Source of the DNA: Fratercula arctica
Taxonomy: Eukaryota > Chordata > Aves > Charadriiformes > Alcidae
NCBI GenBank assembly: GCA_947846985.1
Contig: CANTUZ010000004.1
Location: 48,035,672 to 48,099,671 of the forward strand
Length of the DNA stretch: 64,000 bases
Direction of reading: 5' to 3'
Of this stretch, positions 45,609 through 59,425 are shown one piece after another. The first letter of the stretch is position 1, and every line of letters begins with the position of its first letter. Made by a program: the position numbers and the translations under genes. The notes beneath the pieces are model-generated. The model saw only the letters and a program-made list of their open reading frames with translations. It made no database searches and was not told the DNA's origin.

Positions 45609-48141
45609 CCAGAGCCCATCGAATAATTAAATAAAATATTCGCAAATGCATGGGGCAGACGCTGGGGATTTCTTAAAATGTTTGCATCTCCTTAACTACT
45701 CATTTCTGACGAGAATAATTTAATTCGACGTTTAGCACACCTCGTGCTGTAGTATAGTTCATTTTACAGCTGTATACAGATGCTGCTGGAAGGTTTAACT
45801 GGCCACTCTGACACGGCAGACGGCAGCGTGGCCATCTCTTACTGGGAAATTATATAGACTAAGAGAGCAATTCACAGGCATCCCACTGTCTGAAAGTTAG
45901 TACTCAAAAACAGCAAACACTTGCATAAAATTCAGGGAATGATTTGTGAGAAAAGGAAAGAGGAACTGGGTGGGGTTTTTTTAAACATGTTTTCTATATT
46001 ACATTTGTAATTAGTAATTGCTTCCTCACTTGGGATTACAGGCTATTATTTTAAGCTTCAGAACATCAGTAGGGATAGATTGATTGCAATTCTCTATTTT
46101 TCTTATTTCTGAATGGAGATGCCTTGGAAAATCTGGATATTGTCCTTACCTGGGAGATTAGGGTAAGGTATCTAGTCCCTGTCGTTCCACATTGTCTTGT
46201 ATTTCTGGTCCAGACCAGTCTCATGTGCCACCTCTCTCTGTCCCTCACCTCCTCTTAGCCCTTCACACTTCCCTGCTCCTTCAGGATCGTCCTTGTAATA
46301 GCGCCCAGAAAAATTCCCTCGCTCTGAAGCAAAAGGTGTAGAGCTGAAAAGGCAAGTTGGATTTTAGAAGGACCTTTAGAAATATTTTTCTACTGCTCAT
46401 AGGACCTCACTGAAGCCTCACTTGATCTGTCCTGATCATTGAACATTCTTCATTGCTGTAATTTTGGCTGGTCACAGGACTCCCATGGGAACCCCAGCTT
46501 CTCCACAGCCCAGGATTATGGATGTAAATCATGGCAGGGATTTCTGCAAGCAGCATCTGCTCCCAGTGCACATGGGATGGCACTTCACATGGCATTGAGT
46601 CATCTTAGGCCAATATGGGATGACTCTTGGAGCACAGCCTGGAGTTGTGCAGTCGTATCTGCTACCTGGAGAAATTTCCCCTGGTGACTTCGCAGCAGGA
46701 GAATTCAGCCTGGGCTCCATTTTGCCTCAGCTGCTGTTCCTGGGCTGGTGAATGGTGTGGTCTCTTGGCAAGGTCGCCTTGGCTCCCGACTATTAGCTTT
46801 CTTCCCGACTGAAAGCTTGGGACATGTAATAATAAGAAAAACCTGTATTATAGGAATCTGAGTGCAAAAGAAAGTTCATGAGGGACAAGAAATTAAGAAG
46901 TAAGCACATGCTTTCATGGTAACACCTGAAGAGAGGCTGACATTGTATTTGTAAAAGCTTATGAGGGTGGCAGACAGTCTTGTCCACACTTCCAAGACCT
47001 CATGACCCTTTGGAAACTCATCAGTCATGTCCATAATGAAGCTAAAGGTTTGGATGTGCAGTAGCCTCTGCTAAGCACTTCCCAACGTCACAGGAGGAGA
47101 GGACCAGCAAGGCGCTCAGGGCTGCTCATCTCGCCTTTTTCTGCTGAAGCCACTGTTTTCCCCTGAATGCTGCGGTAGAGCATGGCAAAAAACTGACAGA
47201 AACCCACATGCTGCTGAAAGAACCCATATTTATGCTGAATTCCTGGCTAATTTACTGGCTGCAGAGATGATACAGCCCAGAGTTCAAACCATAAAAAGAA
47301 GGTGTGAAGAGGAGCAGGGGGAGAGTGGGGGGAAACACTTGAATCTTCCCTCTGGGAGGCTTTTCTAAAAGATAGCCAGTTTGGCATGGTCTGGGATACT
47401 TCAACTGGAAAATCTGCAGACGACGGAGACACAAGAGGCTGTTTCAGGATTTGAGAGGCCTTTTTGAGGGTGAAGTTCAAGGAATAAATAGCCAAGGCCA
47501 GAGAGAGAAGTCAAAAGCAACCATGAGAGTGTAAACAGCAGAAGTTTGGGGTCAATTGCTACAATTTAATATAACTGCACCCTTATCTTCCACCACTACA
47601 GGAGCTACAGCTTGCATGCTTAATACTAAGCAGGAGATATACAAAGAAACCAAGTTAATTTGGAGGAAGAGGAGGAAGCCGAGTTGACAATGAGAGCAAG
47701 GGTTGATCACTTTGGCTTAATCTATCCCCCAGTTTTCATAACACCCTCCATGACCAGCTTATGTTTGAGAGGGGAGTGATTCCTCTCCATCTGTTGATGG
47801 AAAGAAACCTTCACCAGGGCTGGTTTGCTGCGAGAGCAGCTCTGCCTGAGGAACTTGGCCCCCACAAGTGAGTAGGAAACTTGTTCCCCATCCTGTGAGA
47901 GGTTTCAGAGCTTTTGTTTTTCGCCTCCTGTAATAAATAAGAAGAACAAGTAAAACTCTGCTCGCCAAACACTCCCCCTCCAGTTTCATATTGGTTCCAC
48001 TGAAATTTTTAATCTGAAGCATATGGGAACAGTTTATTTCAATTCTGGTATCTAAAGATAATGAAAAACTTTTGAAAAGTTTAATCTCCTGCAATTTCAA
48101 AGGTGCTTTAGAATCAAAAGAAATTCTTCATTTAAGGGGGG

Positions 48142-48178
48142 AAAAAAAAAAAAAAAAAACAGAGAGAGAGAGCAAGCA
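48142..48178. repeat. A18 run followed by GA repeats
   Basis: An uninterrupted A tract (48142-48159) is followed by CAGAGAGAGAGAGC. Confidence 0.9.
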
Positions 48179-48564
48179 TTATGGCAAGTTGAAAATTATA
48201 TTTTAAAAATGTTTAGTCTGGAGATTCTTCCCACCCCAAATGTTCCTGCAAGCAGGTTGGCTTCTGACAAACCAGTTGCCAGGAAATGTGAGTTTTCTCA
48301 TGCCGGTTTCCTGCACTGCTTGGAAGATCCTCATCTCTCTATTCATGTGCCTCAGTCACTGTCCTTAGACCTGTATTGAAACAACGCACACTGAGCTTTC
48401 TTCGTTCAAAATCTGTCCACTTACATGAGCTGGAGAAGCTGAACTGAGAAACAAGAGGGACTTTTTGCTTTTGCTAACTGATGAGACAGCACAGCTGAGC
48501 TGATGGGCAGCTTTTGCAGTGAGAATTTGGAAGCAAGCTGTTTATGCTCTTTTCCCCCTTTTCC

Positions 48565-48586
48565 TTTTTTTTTTTTTTTTTTTTTT
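48565..48586. repeat. T22 run
   Basis: Uninterrupted T homopolymer preceded by a C/T-rich stretch. Confidence 0.95.
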
Positions 48587-50439
48587 AAAGCGGTGATGGG
48601 GAACTGGAACAAGCTGTCTTCTAAATCTAAAGGGAGAAGTATGTGAACCAGACACTGTCTGTCACAACCTGGAGCAACAGGCAGTCCGGTATATCCAAAC
48701 TATAAAGCATCAGGTATTCTGGAGACTGGGAGGGGATCCAAAACCAAGTTAACAGGGCGTTCAGATTAGAATAAAAGAGACCTTATTTGAGGAGTTATAA
48801 AATCATTGAAATATGTTCCATGTATAGAAGGAACAAGAGGTCACAGAAGTGGCCAGTTTGGCTTACACAAGGCACCAAGGGCAACACGCTGGCAGTACAC
48901 ACGCTAGACGATGCCAAAGAAATCAAATGTAGCTTGCTTCAGCTTAGGAAGGCCAAGGCACCAATAACACAAAGAGATTCAATTATAACTTGGTCAGTCC
49001 CCTGACGCTAGCATGTTTCTGGAGCTGAAACTGAAGCTTTTCCGTCCAAAACAGGGTTCATTGTGTATGAGCCCAGCAGCTCACCACGTAAAGCTGCCTC
49101 CCCCAACTCTGAGCTGGGTTTTAGTTTTTTTTCAGGCCACGGATGGGAAAAACATGCTGGAGACCAAGTGCATATCCCATGGGCTATTGCAGAAAGCCTG
49201 TCCCCCTCTCTTTGCACTCTCCACCACACCAAAGCCCCATCCCCTCTTCATGAAAAACCCTTAATAATTACACCAGAAGGCCTAACGACCCAACTTCTAA
49301 AATGGTTTTCAATGCAGTGTGTGGACATTGCAGGGGGTCTGTCATGTCAGAGATGTGTAGGCTAATATTTGGGGCAGGAGAGCTCTGCAAAAGATACCCC
49401 AACTCCACTACTTTTGGAGAGAAGGGAGAGGAATGACCGACCTGATTCAGTGCTTAGATTTAAGAAAAAAAACTCCAGCTTTTAATCCCACAAGAAATTT
49501 CTCCCATTCAGCATTTTCTGGTTTTTATAGAGGGTCTGGTACTAGGCAGAACCCTGCTCAGGGTGCTGGGGTTTGTGAACTACCATCTTTAGGAATTGCC
49601 TAATTAGGATTTAGGAACAGGGTCTAATACTGATCCTTAAATCCTTCCTGTGAATCTAGTCCCATGTGTACAGGCATTCAGTCTTTGGGAGCAATCAGCG
49701 CAGCCCTACACAGTTTGGTTTTCCTATCTCTAAAACGTGCAAGTTGAATAACAACCCAGGGGAAATCCTGTAAGAGTTTGGCTCTGTGTTTGTTTAATCC
49801 CTCGGGATTGCTCTTTCTAAATATTTATGTTACCTGAGATTTTGTTACAAACTTAATAATCAGTGCTGCTATAGCCCAGTAAGCAACAAAACCAGTCTGG
49901 TTTGCACAACGCTTAGAGCAGGGAAGGATCTTGAGTGTCTGGAAGGCGCTTTGCCCATGGCAATGCATAAACTTGCTGGTGTGGGGTTTTGTGCATGTAG
50001 GAGCAAATCGCTTTTGTTATCCCCTCTGAAAAGCTAATCTGAAACACAGTTTCCTGTGGAAAAATTAAAGGGAGGCTTATCACCCACATAGCCATAACTC
50101 TGTAGGTTATCTGACTATATTTTGTGGTTTAAGTTGGAGGGTATTTTCAGAGAAATGTCTAATTTGATACTGTTTTTCTCCTTCTGTCTGTCTGCTGTTC
50201 TTCCCATTTCCCCGATAACAGTCACTATTAATAGATACATTACTGAAGTCAGCACTTGGCAGCTCTAGTTTAATGGTTTTAATTGAGAGAGGCATATCTG
50301 AGATGTGTGGAGCACTTTGTTCAGCTTCAGGCACTACAGCTCAAGTAATACGTACTCCAGACACACGAGATCCAAATCACAGAAAAGAAGACAGGTGGAA
50401 AAATCATGGATGAATGAAAGAATCAGATTTGCTGAAAAC

Positions 50440-50570
50440 AATAAAGCTCTGTAACTCAATGGGTAGGCAAGCACTGGAATAGACTGCATAGGAGGATTTC
50501 TAACAGCAGGTTTTTAAGAGACCTGAGATAGGTGAATCAGGCCTGAAACTGAGCTATCGTAGATGCTCAC
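50440..50570 (+). mobile_element. Possible ancient CR1 3' fragment
   Basis: GCAAGCACTGGAATAGACTG and AGGTTTTTAAGAGACCTGAG resemble the conserved HWNR...LE-FK segment near the CR1 ORF2 end. No terminal signature remains. Confidence 0.4.
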
Positions 50571-53500
50571 TGCTGGACAGCTGTATTTCATTGTCTTTAA
50601 GAGCAACTGTCCTCCTGATTTAAATCCGATACAGATTAGACCTTAAAAGTTTGTACCTTAATATGACATTTAAAGATTGAAAGCAAATGAATAATAAAAC
50701 CTTCACGGACCTCTCCCCCAAGCCTCTTCTTTGACTAAAAAGGTGTGGAGATGAGGTTTAGCCCCTTGAGCTGTAACCTGATCAGGTCTAGCTTTATTCA
50801 GAGAGTTGGGAAACTGACTAGTAACAAAAGCTTAATCTGAAGTCTGTGAAACACAGAACAGCTCTCCAAAATTTATGCAATATATTCGAAGTCCTTAGTA
50901 CACCACACAAAAACCAAACGAGAAGAATGTCTATTTTTTCACAAAGCATTTATACAATAATTGTTGTAAGTCTTTATTTTTTGTTATCACAAGCAAATTA
51001 GAGCTAAATATCACCTCTTCTCCCTTAACTTCCTAGACCTCACCCAACCAGCATCACCTTTTTCAATCTTTCTCTAGAAGGACCTCATCTTCTGAAGCCA
51101 CCTATTGCTGAATTTTGTCTTAAATGGGGTCCTGGGCTACCGGCAGTGTTTTCTATACTGGTGGTTACCATTGCTCCTTATGGATCTGTCCCGAACCCAC
51201 AGCAAGAAGGGATTCACACTGCCAGAGACCACCTGCTTGTTGTCTAGCCCCTTGTTTTACTGATGAACTCTGCAGTGAAATGCTCCAGGCCCACCAACAT
51301 GTGCTTCTCATCAGCAGCAAAGGAAGCCGGAGCTGATAGGGTCAAACTGGATGAGCTAATCGCTTTAATCAACAAATCCCTAAACACAAGAGAGATGCAG
51401 CTGCCTGGCCGATACAGTTATCCAGCCAGCTCACGGGAGGACAGCAATTAGCTGCTGAAATGCTAATGAAGAGGCAAATTTGCTGAAACAATACGCAGAT
51501 CAAGGCCAGGAGCATAAAGAGACCAGTGAAGAGGAGCCAGGGGAAGGTGGAAGAGCAACCTGACTCCATTAGAGGTATGGCCAGGTGGCTTGGGGTGGTG
51601 AGGAGTCTGCAAATTTGGATCAGAGCCAGACCAGGAGAAGAGCAGCAGGGCTGCCCCAGAGCTCCTACATTTGGGTGTAGTCCCTGGTGCTGGCCCATCT
51701 GGTGCTACACCATGGGCTATTAACACGGGTCTCACATATTTCAGTGTTGTGGCATATTAAAGAGTATTGAGAGGATGTTTCTCACCACTAATTAATCTAT
51801 CCTCAATCCTCATGTCTCACTTCACTCTCTTCTTTATCATTCCCTGTGGGCCTCTGGCTCTGGAAATCTCATTACCACAAACACCATCTTTTGCTCCCTT
51901 CAAAGCTCACATCATTACAGACCTCAACTGTTCTTATAAGAAAAGCAATGGCTCCGTTTGAACCTTCTCCTGGGCCTTCACAGGCGTTTTAAGCTGTTCA
52001 ATTATTTGCCTATCAATTACATGAATTAGACATAGCATCAAAATCAGGACCCACTGTCTGAGGTGCAAATGAAGCAAATAAACCTTAGCTCTCTCCCCAG
52101 AGAATTTACAATCCACCTGCATATGCAACACTGGCTCTCCAGGGCCTCTTGTCAGAAAAATATCCGTAAAATGGTATAAAAATTAACCACTCATTGAAGG
52201 AAGAGTGAGCCTAAGCAGCACAGAAACACAGGGGAGGGTGTTAGCTTAGAAGTCCATGAAGAGTTTCTGTCACTTCAGTTTGTTTGTAGGGTTATTTTTT
52301 TTATTCCAGCAAGATTGATGATGTGTGTTTGAGAAAACATTATTGAGCATCTGGTTGTTGATAAGAGCACAGGAGTCATCCTGCAGTATCTCCAAAATCC
52401 TCTTCCAGGGGATGTGTTGCATAGTCTTAGTACTAGGACTGAGTCAAAGAACCTCTTTGTACTGACATACATCATGTAACACATTGGGGACCTGGTCTAA
52501 CTTCTCAAAACCAGAGACCCAGGGCAAATTGGGTTGTCCTCCCTCTACTCCTGACAAGCTCCTCAGTGCTGGAGATATCCCCTTTGCCTGTGGTGGGTAT
52601 TTTAGAGTGTCCCTTGTCCTCTCACTATCACTAGTGGGCTGCCCGTAGCTCACCCTTTTTTCTCCACCAAAGGCATGATAACTCACTTCTTGGTGGTCTT
52701 ACAGGTGCTGTGCTTCAATCCCTGTCTAGATGCTGAACTCGTGAGTATTTATCAGGGCTTCATGAGCATAGTTTCAACTTTTAAATTCAATGACTGTGTA
52801 CCAATCACCTGAAAATCCTCTCTCCCTATCCTCCCCAACCATGTGTCTTGAGGTGTGTGTCCAAAACCAGAAAGATCCAGGCTGAGAAGCCTTGGCTGGA
52901 CTGAAGAGCCCAAGTTCATCCTTGACAAAACTGGTTAACTTCAGTGGGACTCCAGCAGTGATGAATTCTGATCTTTATGTGAAACACAAGGCAGAACAAG
53001 CAAGGATGTCTCTGTATTCTAATTTGAATTTTACACTTGAAGGATATACACATACTTTAAACCCACCTCTTTAATCCTTGCAGCTGAACCATTCAGCTCT
53101 TGTGTTGCCACTGAGAATTCAGGAGAAATGTTTGACAGAAGGTGAGGGAGGTGCTCTGCATCGTTAGGGAAAGCAGAGGTAGAGGGCGAGAGAGTGTGAC
53201 CTCTGGAAGAAACAACCCACACTGAATGCATCAAATAGTAAAAAGTTGCGAGAAAAGAAGAGGATTAAAACCCTTAAACCACACTTGAAATCACATATGC
53301 CTAGAAGTAGAGAAATTCCTTCCTAACTTGTTTTCTCTATATATAATTAGTCTTCAAATATGCTTTCTGGAGTGAGCGCATTTGTCCCCATCTAAGGAAA
53401 CAAATGGAATGATGTAACTGGTTTCTTTCAGTTCCCACTTCAGTGCAACTTCACAATACCCTTGGACTTCAGGGGATTAAGTTCCTGTCTTGGCCGTGGT

Positions 53501-53675
53501 CCAGTTACTGGTCATTGCTATTTGTCGATTATCCCAGCATTCCAGAAAACGTTTTATCCCCTTCATTAACTCACAATTGACCGATCACATAAATCAGGTT
53601 AAGGACTAGTGGACCTGTCTACAAAGAAAGGAGAGATTCAAAGAAAAGACAGATTAAAGAACAGGTTGAATTTGA

Positions 53676-53695
53676 TTTTTTTTTTTTTTTTTTTT
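53676..53695. repeat. T20 run
   Basis: Uninterrupted T homopolymer; no adjoining retroposon recognised. Confidence 0.95.
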
Positions 53696-54623
53696 AAGAT
53701 CTCTATTCTTGAAATTGCAAATAATGACCCCTGCAAAAAACAACATTAATTAAACCTACCACTCTTTTGTTCACACTTTGAAAAGATGAAAAAAAAAAAA
53801 TCATTGTTTCTCCAAAAGAAACCCCCACCTTCTTAAAGATACACAGCTCATTTCCATCATCATGTTTAAAATCAGATTATTTACACATGTAACATCTGTG
53901 AATGCATGAATATGTGGATGCATAACTGCATGTCTGTTGCGGGCTCACTGTGTTACCAGCGTACTGGTGTGCTGCTGTGTCGAGAGCTGAACATTGGTGG
54001 ACACACTGGTGCAGGGTTGTACTCGGGTCTGTGTGAGCCTTTAATTCATTAAGAGTCAGGAGAAGTCTTGGCATCGATTTCACTGAGAGCAAGACTGTGT
54101 CTTTTATGAAATCGGTTTGCCACCTCTATAGATGATACACTGGTAGCTGGGGAGAGTTTTGGTGCAGGGCTATAATCTCTCCTGCTTGAAACCAAGGACC
54201 CTCAAGCCTCCTCTGAGGTAACAATTAGGGCTGCAGTTTTGCATCCTGCCCTTCCCGCGCCTCCTTCTTTGTTTGGCCATGCTGCAACCCTGGAGCCATA
54301 GGAGAGTGATGCAATTCCTTGTGTCTCTTGCTGGTATTTGGAGTACGTATTTTTCTCGGTTTGACTTGGGGAAGAATGTTTCCGAGAATGTAACTGGATG
54401 GGTTTTAAATTGTACACTTTGCCACGGGCCATTCTCCGAGCTCTTGCGTACGTGTGACCAACGTGTCTCTGTCTGTGGGCAGGACCAGTAAATGCTGCCT
54501 GATGATGGGTGACTGGTGTGCCCACATCCTCTCCATCCAAGGCCTGGGTTGCTGTGGGCTCCTTGAGGAGAAGCAAAATATGTGGTTCCCTTCTTTTGAT
54601 GTCTGTGGGGTGTCATTTTCTGT

Positions 54624-54629
54624 AATAAA
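54624..54629 (+). terminator. Strong isolated polyadenylation-signal motif
   Basis: AATAAA is followed by GTGTATGTGTTATTTTTGTG, an almost ideal GU-rich downstream element. No gene was recognised upstream on this strand, so it may be fortuitous or mark an unannotated transcript end. Confidence 0.35.
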
Positions 54630-54828
54630 GTGTATGTGTTATTTTTGTGTACAAAAACTGCTCTACCTAAGGGATTTGGACCCTACAAGAAGACATACGT
54701 TCTTGTTGCAATATTCACTTCATCGGGGAAGAGAAATTTAAGCTACCTCATCAGTGCAGGACCTATTTTCTTTTCTCCTGAGGGAGATAGGAATTATCAT
54801 GACCCAGCATGGCAATAGGGGTGGAAGC

Positions 54829-54955
54829 ATAGAATTATAGAATCATAGAATATCTCAAGTGGGAAGGGACCCATAAGGATCATCGAGTCCAACTCCCTGG
54901 TCCTCACAGGACTACCTATAACTAAATCATATGACTAAGAGCAGAGACAGTATAG
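54829..54955 (-). mobile_element. CR1 LINE 3' end (CR1-Y-like), antisense
   Basis: The + strand begins AGAATTATAGAATCATAGAA, the complement of terminal CR1 octamers, followed by GTGGGAAGGGACCCATAAGG and ATCATCGAGTCCAACTCCCT. This matches the 3' end of a CR1-Y-like subfamily, which differs from the copies at 24614 and 25315. Similarity fades after about 54955, though decayed CR1 sequence may continue to about 55085. Confidence 0.85.
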
Positions 54956-57900
54956 ACAGCTCTTCCTCCTCTACAGTCTCTAGGCATTTGCCTTCATGTA
55001 AAACCTTTTCAAAGGCCCAGTAACACTGCCTCTCTTCAGGTTTTCTATCACTCAGAAAACACAGAGCTTCTTGACTCAGGTCTTGGAGTTAGCAGATGGG
55101 AGCTGGGGACCATCTTCAAGGAACTACATCTTTAAACAGGGATGAGTCTGATGCTGCTATATCTTCGATAGGTATGTACCTTTGCATTTCCATCCAAGAT
55201 GCAGCTTTTATGGGACCTTGTGTGACACCACTGATAGCTGAAGAGAGTCACACATGCTCTTCTGGCCTTGGGATACCCTCTTTTAAGTTGGCATAACAAA
55301 AATGGTTCGAGGTCTGAGGGCTCCAGCCATTCTCCTCTTGCTCAAAATGGACCTTGTTGGCCTTAAATGCTATGTACGTAATGGTAAATTAAGTATGCGT
55401 TTGATTTGTGTCTGGTATTGAGACTTGCCTGTACCAAATGATCCCAGCCACTGGTTCTAAACTCCCAAGTGGTGGCCATGAGAAAACTGCTCACTGGGAG
55501 CTACTGACTCCTGACCTATGCCCAGAAATTGCCTTCAGCAATCCTAGCCAGCCTTGGACAAAACCATGACAGTGGCTGTTCTAGCAATGGACGGTGAAGA
55601 CAACTGAATTGCATTGACCAAAAGTGCTTCTTGGGACAATTTGTCGGCTGGCATAGATGCAGCCAAAGGCTCTGAGCACTTCACCCCCATGATCTAGTGC
55701 CTGTATCCTGGACTCTTCCTCATTAAGCTCCAGATGTCTTCTGCTTTCCTGCTGACCACCACTCTCCCAGAGGAAAACTGGAAGATCACTGAAGGTGGGT
55801 CAAGCCCATGACATAGAGCACTCTCAGGTTCTAATCACCATGGTTAATTAACCATGCAAACGGCTCTTCCTTACAGCACTGTTCAATGTTTCATTAGGTG
55901 CCAGTGACACTGGGATATATCTGCAATCTCTAGTCTTACCTGCCTCTGCAAAACTTGCAGAGGAGCAGATGATGGTGACTGAGCTGACACTGTCACCCTC
56001 ACCATTGCTGAACACCTCCATCACCTGGAACACCAGCCCCGCTGCTGCACGCTTCTTGGAGGCCATGGCTCTGGCTCGTCCATCATCTGAAGAAACAGAT
56101 CCAGTGTTCATATTGCCCTCCATGGCTGACTGCATTGCCAGGGGATCTGGCAGACCCAGTTGTGTGAAAGGTGCTGAACAGTGAACGATTTTTTTGACTG
56201 GGGCTGAAGTGGAAAATCTATGACTCAAAGGCCATGAAGGCTCCAGAGAGTGACATGGAGACCATGACTCTGACAAAGGTTTCTTGGAGAAGAATCATTG
56301 CCCTTGTAGGAATGTAAAACTGGATGGTGGGATGTAGGAGATGATAGTCTCATCTTCCTTGGTCCAGTAGGGGCCTAGACATCCCACATTGTCTTTGGCA
56401 ACACTACCATGTAAACTTGGGTCACCTGCCAGAAGTCTTTGGTGGGATCGTGACCCTGTTCTCCCTGGACCTATGACCCAAGGATGAGGAAATGAGGGAA
56501 AACAGATTCTGCACGGTCACGTTCCTTATTTTACTACTTGGGTTTTTTTGAGGGCAGAAGGAGACCGTTTTTGTGATATAGATGCATTGTTGGTTTGTAC
56601 AGTGGCATACAAACATCAATGTGACAGTATTTATACTGTTAAAGTGTTTTGAAATGTGCCAGGGGAAAATTCAAAATAATATAATGAAGAGGCTAGTCAG
56701 GGTCTAAATTTACAGCAGCTGCCCTGACATCAGTAGGACCTAAGTCAATCCCTTCAATATCAGTGGACAAAGCCTAGATATAAACCTTGTAATTCCTCAT
56801 CATATTGGGACAGGACAAGATGTAAGTCAGCATGAATTAAGTGTGGAGGGTCTAAGGAATGGATGTGGTCCCTTGCTTAAGATTCATTGAACTTAGTGCA
56901 TTAAACATAGACTGTGATTTAAAATCCCAAATACCATTTGGCATCCATCTGGTGCCTAGATGATGCCTAAATAAGAGCAGTTTTTCACCCATTACTTTTA
57001 AGCAGTCTTCCTGGCAAAAGGACAATGACATATTGTGCAGCTATTGCGTTTGCACCAACTTCTCACTAAGTACTGATTTATGTTTATTTAATCACCATTA
57101 CTGGTTTATATGTTATGCCTCATTTCTTTAAACAGTAGGATTCCTTCCCCCCAATGGCACACCCCCCCCCAAAAAAAGTCCAAGTAAAGGATTTATGATG
57201 GAAAATCCATAAAAGGTCCCTTTTGTTCCATCTAATTGAATTTCGCCTCCCGTTACCATTACCTTATTCCTGTTCACAGCACAGAGAATGAAAAGCTTTG
57301 GCAAGTTTTTGGGTGAGTACATCCAAGAAGTTAGAAATCTTGGCCCTTCTTCTGGAAGGTATTGTGTAAGGCAGACATCCTGGATATATCCCTGTGCTTT
57401 CCCCCTTCCCTTCTGCATCTTTCCTATAGTCAGCCTGAAGTTGAGCATTTAAGTATTCTGTAGGATAGAGCTTGCTAGATCTGTTTGGCATTTAAATCTT
57501 TAATAAATGGTTCAGACAACACTGGCAGTCCTTAGCCCGTGGTTCTCTGGATCTTTGGTTCAGGAGTGATTCCAACCCTAGCAATTACCTGGCAGCATCA
57601 CATCACAGCTTTGTATCATGCCTTTCCTGTCTCATGCCACCATAAGGAGTAGCAGTTCAGTGACTTCATTCAGAGCTGAAGCCCACGTCCATGATTTCCT
57701 GCCCAAAAAGGACGAGTTTCCTTTGTGCTTTCATTTTTAACCATGCTCAAGTACTGCCTGTTCTTAACAAAAAGTGATCGTTTGTGTGGTAATGAACTAG
57801 TCATTACCTACACATAAACTTTCTTCTGGAAAGAGTGTGCTGCTCAGAGAGGTCAAAGGCCCTCAGTTGCCAACAGAAATATAATTTAATGAGTAGGAGG

Positions 57901-58283
57901 CATTTTGAAAAAGAAGTATCTGTGCTTTTGGCCTAGCTCCACAAAATGAATAATAAAATCCCTAAGTGTAAAACTGAGATCCTCTAGCCCTGACTCAGCT
58001 GCTGTCTGCATGTGCTACTGAAATCTCGGGACATGATTTACATGGGGACTTGGATCTTCAGGTGTTCACATGTGTGAATAACCTAGTTCTTTTCACTTCA
58101 CAGTATGCGCTTCACAGTGGTCCAGACATAGAGAGGGGCACTATCACAGGGAAGAAGAGTCCTTTACATGAATATTCCTTGTTCCTAAGGACACTGGAAG
58201 ACTGAAAAGCTGGGACAGGTCCATTGTGAACTATCTGGCACAGGTTTTGCCAGAATTTAGGGATGATCTGCTGGATATCCAAA

Positions 58284-58322
<39 letters not shown>

Positions 58323-58343
58323 TCACACATATATATATACACC
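58284..58343. repeat. TG/TA/CA compound microsatellite
   Basis: (TG)n passes into (TA)n of about 25 bases and then (CA)n and a second (TA)n. The order makes it self-complementary, so it could form a cruciform or hairpin. Confidence 0.95.
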
Positions 58344-59324
58344 CCATGTGCACTCCATGCACATCCAGATAAACTTCGAACATGCTGGACACCAACACAT
58401 CTCACCTGGAGCTAAATCCTGCCGGACTGCATACAAGAAGCATTTCTCTAGCTCTTTCACCAGCAAGTTGCCCACCCAGTGGTGTTTACAGGGCATCTGT
58501 TGGGATAGGCATTTCACAAGATGCAGCCAGCAGACACAAGATTGAAGGAAGATTTTCTAGGAAGAATAATTTATGCTACTAACTACTTAAGAGTTATTAG
58601 GTCACTCAGGTGGCTTCCACCCCATATCACTCATCCAAATAACACAATGATAAAATCCTTTTGCTGGATTAAAAGCATGACTTTTTAAGGTATAAATGAG
58701 GTTAGCTCCTCTCTGCAGACATTAGTCTTGGCAAAAGTCTGTCTCATCTCAGGAGTAAGGGCATTCTTATGGATCCAATTAGAGAAAAAACATTGTCTGG
58801 CAAGAAAAGAACAAAACCTATAATACTTCTGATTATACAATGGCAGCTGGAATAAAAGTTTCTCATATGGGAACATGTGAGCTCAATGTGTAAGGAGAAA
58901 CTGGGCTTGTCAGACTTAATTAGAGTGAGAGGAGTGACCTATGGTCAGAAACTGCATACATTGTCCACTCCTGGCTTCTGGGGCTGAGCCAGACTCAGAG
59001 GTCGGTGGGGCAGCACCCTTCACCACACTCCCAGAGACAGGTGTTCACACCAAGGGCTTCTCACTAGTGGTGGTGAGAAAACTCTGGACTTTCTCTTCCG
59101 TTAAAGCGTTATCTCATCCTGGTGACTGAACAATAGAGGTTTCACCAGAAAGTCTCAAAGCGCGCTCTAAATAGCTGTTAGCGATGGGATATGGGCCAGC
59201 GTGTTGCAATGAAATGTACACACACTGCAGGCTGGTTTGGATAGTAAGAGGGCCATCACGGGTAATACATCAGATCCGTCCACCTGAAGTACATAAATAG
59301 CTGTAATTACATCAGTATCTAAGT

Positions 59325-59425
59325 GCCTCATGGCACTCCTCTAAGCTGGAGATTTCCTGTTATTCCCAATTTATATGGAGGCCTGGGGGACAAGGAGACT
59401 ATAGGATTTCAGTGGGATCTAGACA
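59325..59425 (+). mobile_element. Possible ancient MIR/L2-like tail
   Basis: GTTATTCCCAATTTATATGG followed by GGGGGACAAGGAGACTATAG and GGATTTCAGTGGGATCTAGA has the order of motifs seen in old MIR/L2 tails. Weak; listed for completeness. Confidence 0.25.

Larger units (their letters stand above)
41957..54828. other. Intergenic DNA, gene-poor
   Basis: No coding gene recognised on either strand. It contains a T-rich run beside the LTR (41969-41991), a G-tract (42190-42209), a possible SINE fossil (44765), the X-box candidate (45595), homopolymer runs, a possible CR1 fossil (50440) and the isolated poly(A) signal (54624). Open frames are short and unlike any family I know. Confidence 0.75.
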
